Shown one piece after another: positions 24,567-39,500 of a stretch of DNA of 64,000 nucleotides (position 1 is its first letter; each line of letters starts with the position of its first letter). The position numbers and the translations under genes are program-made. The notes below the pieces were generated by a model, which searched no databases, was not told the DNA's origin, and saw nothing but the letters and a program-made list of their open reading frames with translations. Origin of the DNA: Anodontia alba (taxonomy: Eukaryota; Mollusca; Bivalvia; Lucinida; Lucinidae); the NCBI GenBank assembly GCA_964016985.1, contig OZ024828.1, positions 1,761,701 through 1,825,700 on the forward strand, written 5' to 3'.

Positions 24567-27500
24567 CTGAAAAACAGAAGATACTATAGAACTTAAAACC
24601 TGAGTTTCTGAAGTGGACTCTTCCAGCTTTGGATTTCAAAGAATCCATTATTGTAGATAGAAATCTCAGTTGAAAAATGAAAACAGAATGGCAAACGGTG
24701 TAGATCCAGATAAGATTATGAGCCATCTGGATCTACATTGTTTGCAAAGGTACTTGCTTTGGGAGATAACTCAGACTAGAAAACAGTGAGTCAAATATTT
24801 TTCCACGAGGAATCCATATATATATGAAATTTCAAAGCCCTAGCTTTTTTGACAATGGACAGAAGGACGCACAGCCCAACACCAATATGCTCAGATCTGG
24901 GCAAGAGATAAAAGGAGTATCCGAGTAAAATACCTGTACGTTTTAACCAAACACTCTATTATTTTCAAAAAACCTGGGTATTGATACCCAATTGATTTGA
25001 CAGAGTACCCAATTATTTCCAAATTCAACGGTGAAAATTAAAGTTTCAAGGCAAGAAAAGCACATGATTATTATTTTATATTATGTTTACTGTACATAAT
25101 AGGTGTTTTTATTCTTCATATGACAATACTATCATAAAATTAATAAATATAATGAAATACCATGTTTTAAATATCTAAATCAGGCTTTTTTGTGCTCTTT
25201 CTTTCTGTTTTATAAGTTTTACCAAGTGGCATATCAGAAGAGGGCTACCAAGTCTCTCAATAACCAAAGAGAACAGCTGGTTAGTGAGAATATCTTCTGA
25301 AACCTGTTCATTGGTTTTTAAGGTAATAGTAAAATGCTGTGAAAGTAGCTATCTGCAATGATTTGTTTTCTGAAGAAACATTAATCTGTCATTCATGGCT
25401 ATTATATACATTTGGGCCCCTATCAGTTGGCAAACATGCATAAAAGGTACTTTTTGCCCCTTTTCAATATATATCATGCTTTGGTCAGCCTGTTTATGCA
25501 GACTGATACATGTAATTCAGTTTGATGAATTTTATGTCTCTGCTTGGAGACAGTAATATCACCTTGAATGAATCACAATTCTTTTGATGGTCACAGTTTG
25601 GTCATACATGGCAGAAAAGTCCCTTTTCACACATACCAACCCTTTTTCACTAGCATCACCTTTGTGCATCTGGCAATAATCATGAGTATAAAAGAATGAC
25701 ATTAATTGTTTATTTAAGATTAGAATGCTGCTTGCTGGCAGGCAAAATTTTAACCAATCAGAACAGGGACTTCACTAACCATCATAGCCCTCTTCTTATA
25801 AGCCACTTGGTTTTATAAATTTTCATTTGGGGGGTATCTTTACTCAAACTGATAAATGAAAATATGATTTTACCCAATAGATTAAATTTTGATGGGGTTA
25901 AATACCCAAATGCCCTCAAATTTATCTGTTGCTCTGGGCTCTGTCAACTTTTTTTGAAGTTAGGGGCATAAAAACAAACATCCTAAAAACATAGCTTCAG
26001 ATGAAGAGCCGTTTTCGACCAAAATTATTGATATTTTTCTTATTTCTCCATGAAAATTTATGTTGAGGTACTCATCAGAAGAGCCACAATGAGGCATTTC
26101 TAATGAGTACCAACATCAATTTTCATGGACAAACAAAACTATATTATGTTAGTATCCCTTGTTAGTTGTATCTTTCGCTATGTAAAAAAGTAGTACCTGG
26201 TAACATTTCTTTGTGTCACTCTGGTAGGTGAAGCTTGCCTCTGCTTGGTGATCGGAGTATACCCTGCTGGTACCTGTGTCCTCTGCTGGGCTGGGGCAGG
26301 CTGGCTGTAAACTCTAGGCTCTTGTCTGAAACGCACATAGCTCTCGTCTATGCATCAATCAATCAACACTTAAAGAAAAAGAACTGGGCCCAGTTGTTCA
26401 AAACTCGCCATATCTTTATTTAATATATAGTTAAAACTTTGATCATTAAATATGGCATATTATATAAGCTAGCATTTTTGCTGAAAAAATGTGAGTAGCT
26501 TTTGCATTTGCAAAAGCTACTCACATTTTTTCAGCAAAAATACCTGTGAATTAGATACTGTACTTACTAGAACAGTTAACATTTTGACAACTAACGAGCT
26601 TGTTAAGCTTTGAACAAATGGGCCCAGAGTTCTAGATAAGAGTATCCCGATGAACATTTTCTCCATAAAGATGTATATTGTGCATAGCTCTTGATAAGAT
26701 GCTTTTTTTTTTTTCAATCCAAAAGTATTGATATTTTTCTTATTTCTCCCTGAAAACAAACCTTGTGCAAGACGCTTGTAATGAGTACCCACAACCTATG
26801 TTTTCATCGAGAAATAAGAAAAAATATTTACTTGATACCCACTCTTATCTAGACCTATGATGTTGAGTTTTACATGTACTCATCAGAAGCACCCCTTGGC
26901 AAGGTGTCTCTAAGGAGTTTACCTAACCACACTTTTTTTTCTGGGCAGTTTAAGTCCTCTAAGCCCGTAACAAGAACTTGTGCACTTTCTTTGGCCAGAA
27001 ACTGACAACTGCCCTTCTTGAATCAGTAGAAGGGAGCTCCGTAGAAAATATTTCCTGATCAATTACCACAAAAGAATATTGCCAGACCTGGGAGGATGGA
27101 ACTCTCCAGTCAGACCAGCATCCGACATAGCCACCAAAGCTCATGTCTCTAAGGAGTACCCACAGCATATTTTCATGGAGCAAAAACAAAAATATCAAAT
27201 TTTTTTTTCGTTATTACCGTATTCGATCTAATTACCGCACATACCCCTATAAGCGCACAGTCAAGAAATTCCGAAGTCTTCAGATTACAGCCAGTGTAAT
27301 TTTTCTTTACTTCTTTTTAAAAGCATATGTTGTCGGTACTCATTTGAATTGCATCGACTTGTCGATGCAATTCAAATGAGTGCCCACAACATATGCCTTT
27401 ATAAAGAAAATCAGAAACAATCGCATAATCATCATCAAATAAGTCCTTTTTCTGATCTTTTTTATAGTGTATCCTTAGTAGGTAAATACATATTTTACCA

Positions 27501-30500
27501 CAAATGAGTGTTCCCAGTAATTTTGAAAAACCTAAGCACACAGTGAAGTAATTAGGTCAAATACGGTATTTAAAAAAGGCACTAAATTAGGCTCAGGTGA
27601 GCTAAAAATAGTTTCAACACCGGGAAATAATTTACTAGTCATAGATATCTTATCAGCACACTGTGAATTTCATATAAAAAACTGACTCTAAGGACAAATG
27701 ATACATATGCAGGGCCTGACAAATTCGTTTCAACCACTTGCCCGGCAGTCCACAGCAGCTAGAAAATAGCTTGGAATTACAATATTCCTTATATCTTCTA
27801 TACATTTTTCTGGGCAAGTGAAATAAAAAATCACTTGCCCAGCCAAGATTTGGACTTGTCCCGGGCAGCTGGGCAATGGATTTGTCAGGCCCTGCATATG
27901 TATGAAAGACATTGACGAATGGAAAAACCGAGAATGTATCCTTCAGCATAGAAGCAGGCCAGGGTATAAAAAGAACATATCATCTGGATTCCTGTAGGAT
28001 GGATACAAGTATGATAAAAACCTTAGCATTTGGGGTAAAACTTTCAGCACTCTAAATCTGAAGTATAGTTTTTCTCATTTTTTACGAAAAGAAGACATTA
28101 ATAGACATTTCATGCAAATTATACCTTTGGAGACAATTTGCATAATATGTCAACTAAAGTCTGATTTCTGTAAAATGTAAACAAAAATATTAAAAATTGT
28201 CATCTGGGCTCAGTTGTTCAAAGCATCATTAGCTTAACAAGCTCGTAAGTGGTCAAAATGTTAACTGTTCTAGTAAGTACAATATCTAATTCACAGCTAT
28301 TTTGCTGAAAAAATGTGAGTAGCTTTTGCAACTTACATTTTTTCAGCAAAAATATTAGCAAATATGCCATATTTAATGATCAAAGTTTTAATGATACGTT
28401 AACTAACGATATCCTTAGCTTTGAACAACTGGGCCCTGATGAATTAGCTCAATCAGTGGTAATGGTTAAAGTACTGATCTTTTTTTTATTTTATTTCTTT
28501 ACCCTTGTCCTGTTGAATAAATTAAGATGCCACTCCCATTTCTTATTTTCAGCCAGTCAGATTACTTGATCCAGGTTGTTGATATAAGTTCACATACTTA
28601 ATGACAAACAGTGAAGATCCAGATCAGTTCAGATGCCAACTGATCTAGATCTACACTGTTTGCAAAGGCAGGACATATCAGGATTCAGCAGGACTAGGGT
28701 AAACAAGAGCTCCGCAAGTGGAGGTATTAAACACCTGTACCACATGTACTGACTCCTGTATAATTCAGTGCTCCAATGTAAACTGCCAATTGGAAACAAA
28801 AAAATTACTAACATTTTTAAAGGGTATAACTCTGGTAATATTTGGTAAACTGTAACCTTCGAACAATATGCGCTGCTCAAAATAATGATAATGGTGTAAC
28901 AAGAGCTCCGCAAGTGGAGGCATTATACTCCTGTGGCAAGTAATAAGATGTAGCACATATGATGACTCCTGTATAATTCAGTGCTCCATTGTAAAATACC
29001 ACTGGAAACAAAAAAATTACTAAAATTTTTAAAGGGGATAACTCTGGTAGTATTCGGTGAACTGTAACCTTTGAACAACAGGCACTGCTCCACAGCATGG
29101 TGTAACTATTTACAGAGTTTCAGCTTCTTTGGATGTAAACCATAGGAGTAAACCGGAAAGTTTACAGAAATTTTCAAAGGAGCATAACTTTTCTAATATT
29201 TAGTGTCGTGCAACCTAAAAATAATATGTGCTGCTTCACACCATAGTCTAACAATAAATCAAGTTTCACCTTGATCAGATGTAAACTGTAGGAGGAGTAA
29301 GCCGGAAATCAAGTTTATGGATATTTTCAAAGGGGCATAACTCTGCTAATATTTGGTATTATCTGAAAATAATATGCGCAGCTCCACATCCTAAGTGTAA
29401 CTATTTACAAAGTTTCAGCTTGATCGGATGTAAACTATGCGAGAAGTTAGCCGTAAATGAAAAGTTAACAAAATTTTCAAAGGGGGCGAAGCTCTGCTAA
29501 CATTTGGTGGACTGTAATTTCAAAACAATTGTGCTGCTCCACATCATAGTCTAACTATAAATCAAGTTTCAGCTTAACTGGATGTAAACTGTAGTAGGAG
29601 TTAGCTGAAAAGGAAAAATATACAGATATGTTCAAAGGGGCATAACTCTAATGCTAATATTTGGTGGACTGTAACCTTAAAACAATATGCACTGCTCCAC
29701 ATCATAGTCTAACTATAAATCAAGTTTCATCTTCGTTAGATGTAAACTGTGTAAGGAGTCGGCCTGAAACGAAAAGTTTACAGAAATTTTCAAAGGAGCA
29801 TAATTTTGCTAATATTTGGTGGACTGTAAACCTGACATAATATGTGCTGCAACACATGGTCTATCTATAAACCAAGTTTACTCTTGATAGGATGTAAACT
29901 GTAGGAGTTAGCTGGAAGCAAAAACGTTTATGGACAGAAGGACGGATGCCAGACCCTGTACCATAATATGTCCCATTTTCAAATGGGCATATAAAAAATA
30001 AACAATATTTTGTGAGTACTCATTATCAATGCCCTACCTAGGAGCTTCTAATAAGTACTAATATCTTTTCAAGGAAAAATAATTTGGTCCTATTTAACCC
30101 TTGTCCTGCTGAATAAATTAAGATGCCACACCCACTTCTAATTTTCAGCCAATCAGATTGCTTGATCTGAATTTTTGCTATAAATTCACATACTTGATGG
30201 CAAACAGTGCAGATCCAGATCAGTTGGCTTCTTCAGAAGCCAACTGATCAGGATCTACACTGTTTGCAAAGGCAGGGTATATCTGGGTTCAGCAGGACTA
30301 GGGTTAATGGCATGTGAACCCTTAAGAGTAATTTTGTGTCTTCTCCCAGAGAAAGTGAGAACATAGAAACAAAAGCTAGTAGAGGGTAGGGTAGGAAAGA
30401 AAGAAATAGAGATTTAGGGAAAAAGTGAGCGACAGTACAAAAACAGAAGACATGACCCCCTTCCAAACCTGCTGCATATACAGCAGGCCAATACCACCAC

Positions 30501-33500
30501 CCAATCACCCACTGGAACAATTGGAAATGTGTGTTGGTAAAACACTATGCCTCCATTTATATGCTTGTCCCTACAAATGGCAAAGTTAAAAGTGGTCATA
30601 ATACACAAAATTAATCTTTTTTTTTTCGAAAGTCATTCTGGTAATCTGCGCCCCAGTCCCAGTTAGCTCACCAAGTTTCAAGGCCCTAGATGAAATAGTT
30701 ACCAAGGTCGGTGTCTCTATGGAGTACTCGCAGCATGTGTTCATGGAGAAAAAAGAAAATATCAAGAATTAATTGTTCAAAAACAAAAGCACCATATTTA
30801 AGCTCAGTGAGCTAAAAATAGTTTCAACACTGTGAAATCATTTACTAGTTACTGAATCTGATCAGCAAACTGAGAATATCAGATCAAAAACTGACTCTAC
30901 TGAAGGACAAATGAAGATCAAAAGCATGAAGAATTCATGGATGAATGGACAAACAACACAAAAGCAACCCACCAACCTCTTTATAACACAGTTTGTTATA
31001 ACACAGTTTTTGGATATAACACAGTTCAAAGATGGATCCCAAAAATGGATAGATTATATTGAAAAATGACCACAAATGGTCATTTTTCAATATAATCTAT
31101 ACATTTTTGTTTGGATACAACATGGTTGTTTAACTAACATGGTTTACACTATGGATCCCAACAATAGTGTTATAAAGAGGTTGTGGTGTATGCATAATAA
31201 GACATATTTACTAAATACCCATCTTATTGTATTCGGACAGATAGGCCTCAGCAAAGAGTCAGACCAGTTACAACAAGTTGTGGCCTCTTACCATCATCTA
31301 TGCTATTTGGCACTGTGACTCATCTCATCAGCTTTTACACACATATAATTAACATGTAGTAAAATGAACATGTTTGAATTTTAGCACAGTACAGTAAGAG
31401 ATTAACCCTTGCCTTGCTGTATAAATTAAGATGCCAGGCCCACGTCTAATTTTCAGCCAATCAGATTACTTGATCCAGTTTTTTATACAAATTCACATAC
31501 TTAACCCTTAAACTGCCAATCACTACAATTGTCGTCTGCTTTGTCATCTGCTTGTGATTTTACAAGTCATTTCTGCAAACAGTGTGGATCCAGTCCAGAT
31601 GGCTCCTTTAGGAGCAATCTGATCTTGGTCCACACTGTTTGCCTGTATGCAAAAATAGGTTTGAACAGTTTGCAAGAATAGTCAGCAGATGACATAAACA
31701 GACGACATTTTCAGATGCAGGTTGTCTTAGCGTTTTAAGGGTTAATGACAAAAACTGCAGGTCCAGATCTGTTGGCTTCTTCTTGGCTTCTTCAGAAGCC
31801 AACTGATCTGGATCTACACTGTTTGCAAAGGCAGGTCAAATGCAAATACTTAGGGTAAATACAGTATCAAGAGTAATGGTGTTATTTATAAATACTTGTA
31901 TGTTACTTGTTCTTCTTCTTCTGCATCTTCTTCATCCTCCTCTTCTTCTTCTTCTGAAAAAAAGAAATATACTGGGCTGTGGACTGTGGAAATAACATGC
32001 CTGACTTGTCAAACTTGTCCCGTTTCCCTGAGAACAAACCAGAAATATCAATTTACTTGTCCTGGAACAGGGGACTTCATCACTCTAGTTAAAAAGAGTA
32101 TCCAGACTAGAAAAGGTTTTTTTAGAACCCCCCCCCCCCCCCCACACACACACACACACACCTACCTCTCTCCCACACACTCACCCCTTCTTGTGTTTGA
32201 ATTTGATTTCCTGTCTGCTCTGTAGCATGAATACCCTTTGGAATATTTTTATGATACTTGGTAGAAATGTAGAGGAGAACAAGCTGACAAGTTTACAGTC
32301 AACTAAATACAACCATGACAAACTCTGGCTTTCTTACTTTTGGAGTTATCTCCCCTTCCTGTGTTTGAATTTGATTTCGAGGCCGCTCTGTAACTCCACT
32401 ACCCTTTAGATTATTTTAATTTTACTTTGTAGAAATGTAGAACAGGATGAGACGTGTTGCATACAAGAATGATAACTCTGGCTTTCTTACATTTGGAGTT
32501 ATCTCCCCTTGTGTTTGAATTTGATTTTGTGTCCACCTACAAGAATGACAACTCTGGCGGGGAGATAACTCCAAAAGTAAGAAAGCCAAAGTTGTCATTC
32601 TTCTATGTGACATGTCGTTTCTTCCTGTTCAACATTTCTGTCAAGTATCATAAAAAAATTCCGAAGGTTATTCAACTTACAGAGTGGACAATGCATAATC
32701 AATGTCAAATATAACAAAGGGAGATAATGTCAAAAGTAAGAAAGGCAGAGTTACCATTCTTATATGCGACATGTCGTCTCGTCCTGTTCTACATTACTAC
32801 CAAGTACCATCAAAATATTCCAAAGGGTATTCGAGTCACAAAGCGGACACGAAATCTATTTCAAACAAAACAAAGGGAAATAACTCCAAAAGTAAGAAAG
32901 CCAGAGTTGTCAGTCTTGTATGTGATAGGTCGTCTCGTCCTGTTCTACAGTTCTGCCAAGTATCATTAAGGGGTATTCAAGTTACAGAGAGGACAAGAAG
33001 TTTTACGCTGACGCCAATGGAATCCGTCCCAAAAACTATATGTTCCCCACCCTTCGGTAGAGGGGACTTAATATTAACCCTTGTCATGCTGAATAAATTA
33101 AGATGCCATGCCCACTTCTAATTTCCAGCCAATCAGATTACTTGATCTGGGTTTTTGATAGCAATTCACACATTAAATGACAAACAGTTGCAGATCCAGA
33201 TCAGTTGGCTTCTTCAGAAGCCAACTGATCTGGATCTACACTGTTTGCTAAGGGCATGTCGTGCTCAGCAAGAGAAGGGTTAAAAAAACCCACAACATAT
33301 ATTTTCTTCGAGAAATAAGAAAAATGTCAGTTTTCATGCAAGTAAATCTTGGTTGGACAAGTGTATTTTGACCATTTACTTGTCTGTGGACAAGGAATAA
33401 AATTTGATAATTCCCCCACCCTGGACATATAATATAAAATATAAACTACACCATGATAAAAAGGTGTCTTTGGGGCTATAAGTATGGTAGAGAATGAGAT

Positions 33501-36500
33501 CAGCTCGACACAGATCAGGATAAGAGTGTGTATCAGGTTTCTTATTTCTCAACGAAAACATATGTTGTGGGTACTCAATAGAAGCGCCTCATATATAGTA
33601 AAAAACTTATTACACTTTAAAATCCTGAAATCAGTTTAAGGTAATTTGACTCTCAGGATTATGCGTCAAGAAAGAATAGCAAACAGTGTGAAGTAGTACA
33701 CAGCCCCTGATAAGAGGAAAATCCAGATAAACAATTTTCTTTAATCTCAGGTGCTTTTTGTGGAGAAATAAGAAAAATCTTAACCCTTTTGAAGTTGCCA
33801 TGCTGAATAAATTTAGATGCCTCACCCACTTCTAATTTTCAGCCTATCAGATTATTTGAGCCAGGTTTTGATAAAAAATTCCCATATTTAATGACAAACA
33901 GTGCAGATCAAGATCAGTTGGAGCCAACTGATCTGGATCTAAACTGTTTGCAAAGGCAGGGCATAGATGAGTTCAGCAGGACCAGGGTTAACATAATCTG
34001 GTTGTAAAAAAGGACCTTATCTCGAGCTATGAGTATTTACTCTTAATGAGCCAATCACAACTGCAGACGATGATATTTTAAATTTTATTTTTATTTTTTT
34101 CAGAGAATGAGTCCTGACATTTTATATGAATCATCTGCTTGATAGATGATTCACATGAAATGTCAACCTATTTTCTCTTAAAAAAAGAAATATTTGAATG
34201 TCATCTGCTACAAAATTTTGGTGCCTTAAGAGTTAAGCTCTGGGTGTGACTGTTCTTACATTTATTTTTGTAGGATTCAATTTAAAAATCTTGACGAAAA
34301 GCCTGAAAAATCATAAAAATTGTCGTATTTAATATGTTGTACACAATGATGTTACTGCACAAAAACAACAATGATGCTGATGTCATCAACTGTTAACCCT
34401 TACCCTGCTGAATAAATTAAGATGCCACACCCAGTTCTAATTGTCAGCCAATCAGATTCCTTGACCCAAATTGTTGATATAAATTCACATAGTGAATGGC
34501 AAACAGTGCAGATCCAGATCAGTTGGCTTCTTCAGAAGCCAACTGATCTGGATCTACACTGTTTGCAAAGACAGGGTATATCCGGGTTCAGCAGGACAAG
34601 GGTTTAGACAAAAATGCTATTCTATTGTGGCAACCCTATGCCATGTAACATTACATGAACAAACTAAAGCCCGTTTTGACGATTTTGAAGTAAAACAAAT
34701 TTCAGGATCTGCTGCTTTTTTCAACAACAAGATAAAAAAAAAATGTTTACTTGTCATAAGTTATGGGTAGTGACTGGACCTTGCTTAAATTCTGAAACTG
34801 ATCTTTAGTGTTTGACAAGTGACCAATCTGCAGACTGTAGATAATTTACATACCTTCAGATTCTGTCTCTGGTTGTGGGGGAGGTGCACCACCTGAGTCT
34901 ATTAACCTAGCCAGCTTCTTTTCATAGAACAGTCTTGTACTAGCTGCAAAAATTTTAAACAAAAACAAGAAAACTCAATAAGCAGTGCATATTAGATACC
35001 CCGACTAGGACCAACACTTTACAGATGGACGGACAGATGGAAGGCCCTACAAAATGCCAAATTTGAAAAAGGTAGTCACTCTTATAAACTTTTTTTTTTT
35101 CAAACGTTTTTGTTTTTTTTTATGTTTTTACTGTCGTTAATAGTTTGTTGTTTTTTTTTTTTTTTTGTTTCATTTTTCAAAGGGACATAGCTAATTTTCT
35201 ATAAGGAACCCAGATGAAATTTCAATACCCTAGCATACATTCTCAATCAGTTATGAGACCTTCTAATTAGAATTCCTAGAATCTGACATGTCACCAATTA
35301 AAATAAAGTGCCAACCAATTGATATGAAAAGAGAAAAAATAGATCAAACTTCAGTGAAGTTGATCTACCCACTGCCTATATACTGAAGTGAATAATGACT
35401 AAGTTCACAATGTGGAAAAAGTAACAAAAAATAATCTAACAATTATGTCCAAATTACATGCATATGTTCATACCATGAAGAAAACACATATAAAGCTTCA
35501 AAATGATCGGTACAAAACTGTAAGAGGAGTTGCAGTCACAAGACGGAAAGACGAACAGATGGACGAAAAGACAGACGGACAGAAACTTGAACGCCAAAGT
35601 TGCCCTGCTAACGCAGGTGCGACAAAAACACTATATTTGTCCTAATAATCACCCTTATCCCTAAAGGCAACCCTCACTACTTTGTCTAAATTTTATAAAT
35701 GAACTGAATAAAGGGCTACAGTTCAACCGAAATTTTTTGGATGATTACCAAAATCAAACTTGACCTCTATGCTATAATGATATACCATTCTGCAAACTTT
35801 GAATGAAATCAATGCATCCCTTCAAAAGTTCTTAGAGGGTAAACAATATCTTTACCTTGTATTTTACCCCAACAACAAAAACTTAGTCAAAAAGTGCCAT
35901 AACTTGGCCAAAATTTTGCGGATGATTACCAATACCAAAACTGACCTGTATTTTACAATGACATATCCTTCTGCAAACTGTCAATAAAATAGATCAAACT
36001 TCGGTGAAGATGATGTTGCACCTGCCCCCTCCCTCCTTCCCCCCCCACCCCTCCCCTCCCCTCCCCCACACCACCTCCACCCCCCCCCCCCCCCCCAAAA
36101 CGAAAATAATCTTTATTTTAGGTAGAAGAAAATGATATAGGAATTTCATTGAAAGCATTTCATTTTCTCAGATGATGCATGAGAAGTTGGGCTCAAAAAG
36201 TACCAGCAGTCTGTACACTTTCAAAAAATCTGAGGTTAAGAAAATGACAAAGTTAAAGTGATAAAAGTGACAAAAATAAATTTAAAATCATATCCAAACC
36301 ACGTGCACTTCTGCAGACCCGGGAGAAAACATATGCAAAGTTTCAAAAAGACCGGCTTAAAATTATACGAGAAGTTGCAATCACAAGGTACCCACTGTCA
36401 ATACATCTAAGTACAAAAAAGTGACAAAAAATAATGCAAGGATTGATATGAAAAGCATGTGTACATCTTCAGACTATGGAGAAAACATGTGCAAAGTTCC

Positions 36501-39500
36501 AAAAAAATTAGTATAAAATTGTATATGGAATTGTGCTCACGAGGTACCCACTGTCTTTATATTGAGGGTGAAAAATGACTAAGTTCACAATGTGGAAAAA
36601 AGTAAAAAAAAAATAATCTAATTACATCCAAACCACATGCACAGCCTCATTCCATGAAGAAAATGCATGCAAAGTTTCATAATAATCAGTACAAAACTAT
36701 AAGAGGAGTTGCGCTCACAAGAAGTTTGTTTGTGTTGAAGTTTTACGGCCCAGTCAACCCAATGGGGTCATGTCGAGCGCGGTCAGTTTACCTAACCACA
36801 CGTTTACTGGGCTGGCTTAGTCCTCTAAGCGGATAACCAGTATTGTGCACATTCTTTCATCGAGACTGACAACTGACCTTCTCGTACCATGAAAAGAAAC
36901 ACATGCAAAGTTTCAAAATTATCGGTATAAACCTGTAAGAGGAGTTGCGCTCACAAGATGTACCCACTGTCTATATATTAAGGTGAAAAATGACTATGTT
37001 CACAATGTGGAAAAAGTAACTAAAAATAATCTAATAATTATATTCAAATCACATGCACATCTTCATACCATGAAGAAAACATATGCAAAGTTTCAAAATG
37101 ATCAGTACAAAACTGTGAAAGGAGTTGTGCTCACAAGACACCCAGGATAAATGTTGATGGAAAGGCGAATGGACAGATGGACGAACGGAAACTTGAACAC
37201 CTAAGTTGCCCTGCTAAGGCAGCTGCAACAAAAAGGGCCACAACTCAACCAAAAGTTGGCGGGTATTACCAATATCGAACTTGACCTGTATCTTATAGTG
37301 ATATAAAGTTCTGCAAAGTTTGACTGTAATCAATGAATCCCTGCAAAAGTTAGTGAGCAGAAACGAAAAATGGGACGATTTCACCGACACCGATGGACAT
37401 GATCCCTATGTGTCTGCCATGCTACACAAGCCACACAAATGTGGCAAACAAACTAAAACATGAACAAAGGAAAAGCACCCCCAGCCCCCACACTGCTCCC
37501 TCTCCTACTTTTTCAAAGTTTGGAGGCATAAAAGCACGAGGTGGAAATACCATCTACATGAGCTTGATATAAAACTAAAATTTTGAAGGCGTCATCACAT
37601 TAAAAAATAGCCAAGTCATTTGACCGTGAAAAATAGACCATGTCCATAAAATGATGCTGTATTGTTGGAGTCCTTGTTAGGGAGTAAGTGTACTCCAGAT
37701 AAGATTACTACATAGCTACAGATAAGAGGGGGTATCCACATAATATTTTTCTTATTTCTTCACGAAAACATATGCTGTGGGTACCCATTAGAAGTGCCTC
37801 GGCATGGCGCTTCTAATGAGTACCCACAACATATGTTTTTGTGGAGAAATAAGAAAGATATCAGCATTTTTCGGATGAAACAAATGCCTTATCTGTTGCT
37901 ATGTGACTAAGTACAGTCAAACCTCAAAGGCTCAAACATTTTGGGGCCATGGAAATTTGTTCAAGATATGTGTAGTTTGAGGTACTGAGGGTTAATAATG
38001 GCGCCAGGTCAAGAAGCAAATGGTAATAATTTAGGGAAATCTTTACGATCTTCTCCACAATAATGATCTAATGAGTGTACTCATTAGAATTGCCCTGATG
38101 AGGTGATTCTAATGAGAACACACAACACACAGTCTCATGATAAAATAAGAAAATAAGAAAATTTCCTAAATATTTGTTCTTGAGCACTCAGAGGAATTTC
38201 GTAAGGACTGAAAAACAAGTTTAAATTTGCCATGGTACAAGAGCCAAAAGCGTTTGACCTATTAAGATTCCACTGTATATTAGTTATACATGTAAATTCA
38301 CGAACAGACTTGAATGCAAAGGCTGACAGATGGACGGGAGCCCAGATGCCTGTGGCAGGTGTGACAAAAAGAAACTGACATATCGGGTCTGGAAAATTCC
38401 ACTTGTTCGCTTGCCATAACCAGTGGTTTTGCTGGAGAACATCTAAAGATTCTGAAATTTTGCTATGTAAATTCAAAGCTCTTGATTAGATGCATTTTTT
38501 TTCAACCCAAAATTATTGAAATATTCTTATTTCTCCACAAAAACATATGTTGTGGGTACTCATTAGAAGTACCTCAGTGAGGTGCTTTAACGAGTACCCA
38601 TAACATATATTTTCGCGGAGAAATAAGAAAAATATTTACCTGCTACCCACTTGTATCTAGATCTATATAAATAACTGAAATCTCAATACATCTGGCCATT
38701 TAGGATGAGTGTAAATTAAGAATTTTCAAGCCCTGTATGGCCCCATTTAGGATAGCCTAGAAGTATCTGCATAGCTCCCAACAATTTGAGCCTTATACAG
38801 AAAACCTTTTTTCTTATTTTTCCCAAAAACATATGTTGTGAGTACTTATAAGAAGAGTCTCTGTGAGGCACCTTAATGAGGCACTTCTAATGAGCAATTC
38901 AACAGTTGTTTTTTGTGAAAAATAAGAAAAAAATATCCATAGTTTTTTATTAACCCTTGTCCTGCTGAATAAATTAAGATGCCACACCCATTTCTAATTT
39001 TCAGCCAATCAGATTACTTGATCCAAGTTGTTGCTATAAACTCACATACTTAATGGCAAACAGTGCAGATCCAGATCAGTTGGCTTCTTCAGAAGCCAAC
39101 TGATCTGGATCTACACTGTTTGCAAATACAGGGCATATCCGGGTTCAGCAGGACAAGGGTTAAATTAAAAGAATATTAGAGTCTTATCTGGGGTTATCAG
39201 ATCCTCCAGAGCAGACAGCATAGACCCAGATCAGATGCAGCATAATACAGCGTCTGATCAGGATTTACAATGTACACGGTTTGCCACACATCAAGAAATT
39301 TTAGACTCGGCAACAGGCAGGCGGGAGTAAAATGGACATGTTCTAATTTTAGAACAAATATGGCAAGGAGTTATGGTGTTAGGGTAAGTATAGTAAATAT
39401 TGCCTGCTAATACTTAAACCCTAAGATGTCCTGCCCCCTTCTAATTGTCAGCCAATGAGATTACTTGATACAGGTTGCTGATACAAATTCACATACTGAA

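Noticed and set aside
31896..32225. Ser-rich ORF on the plus strand
   Set aside because: It is the antisense of the acidic LEM exon followed by poly(C) and (CA)n.
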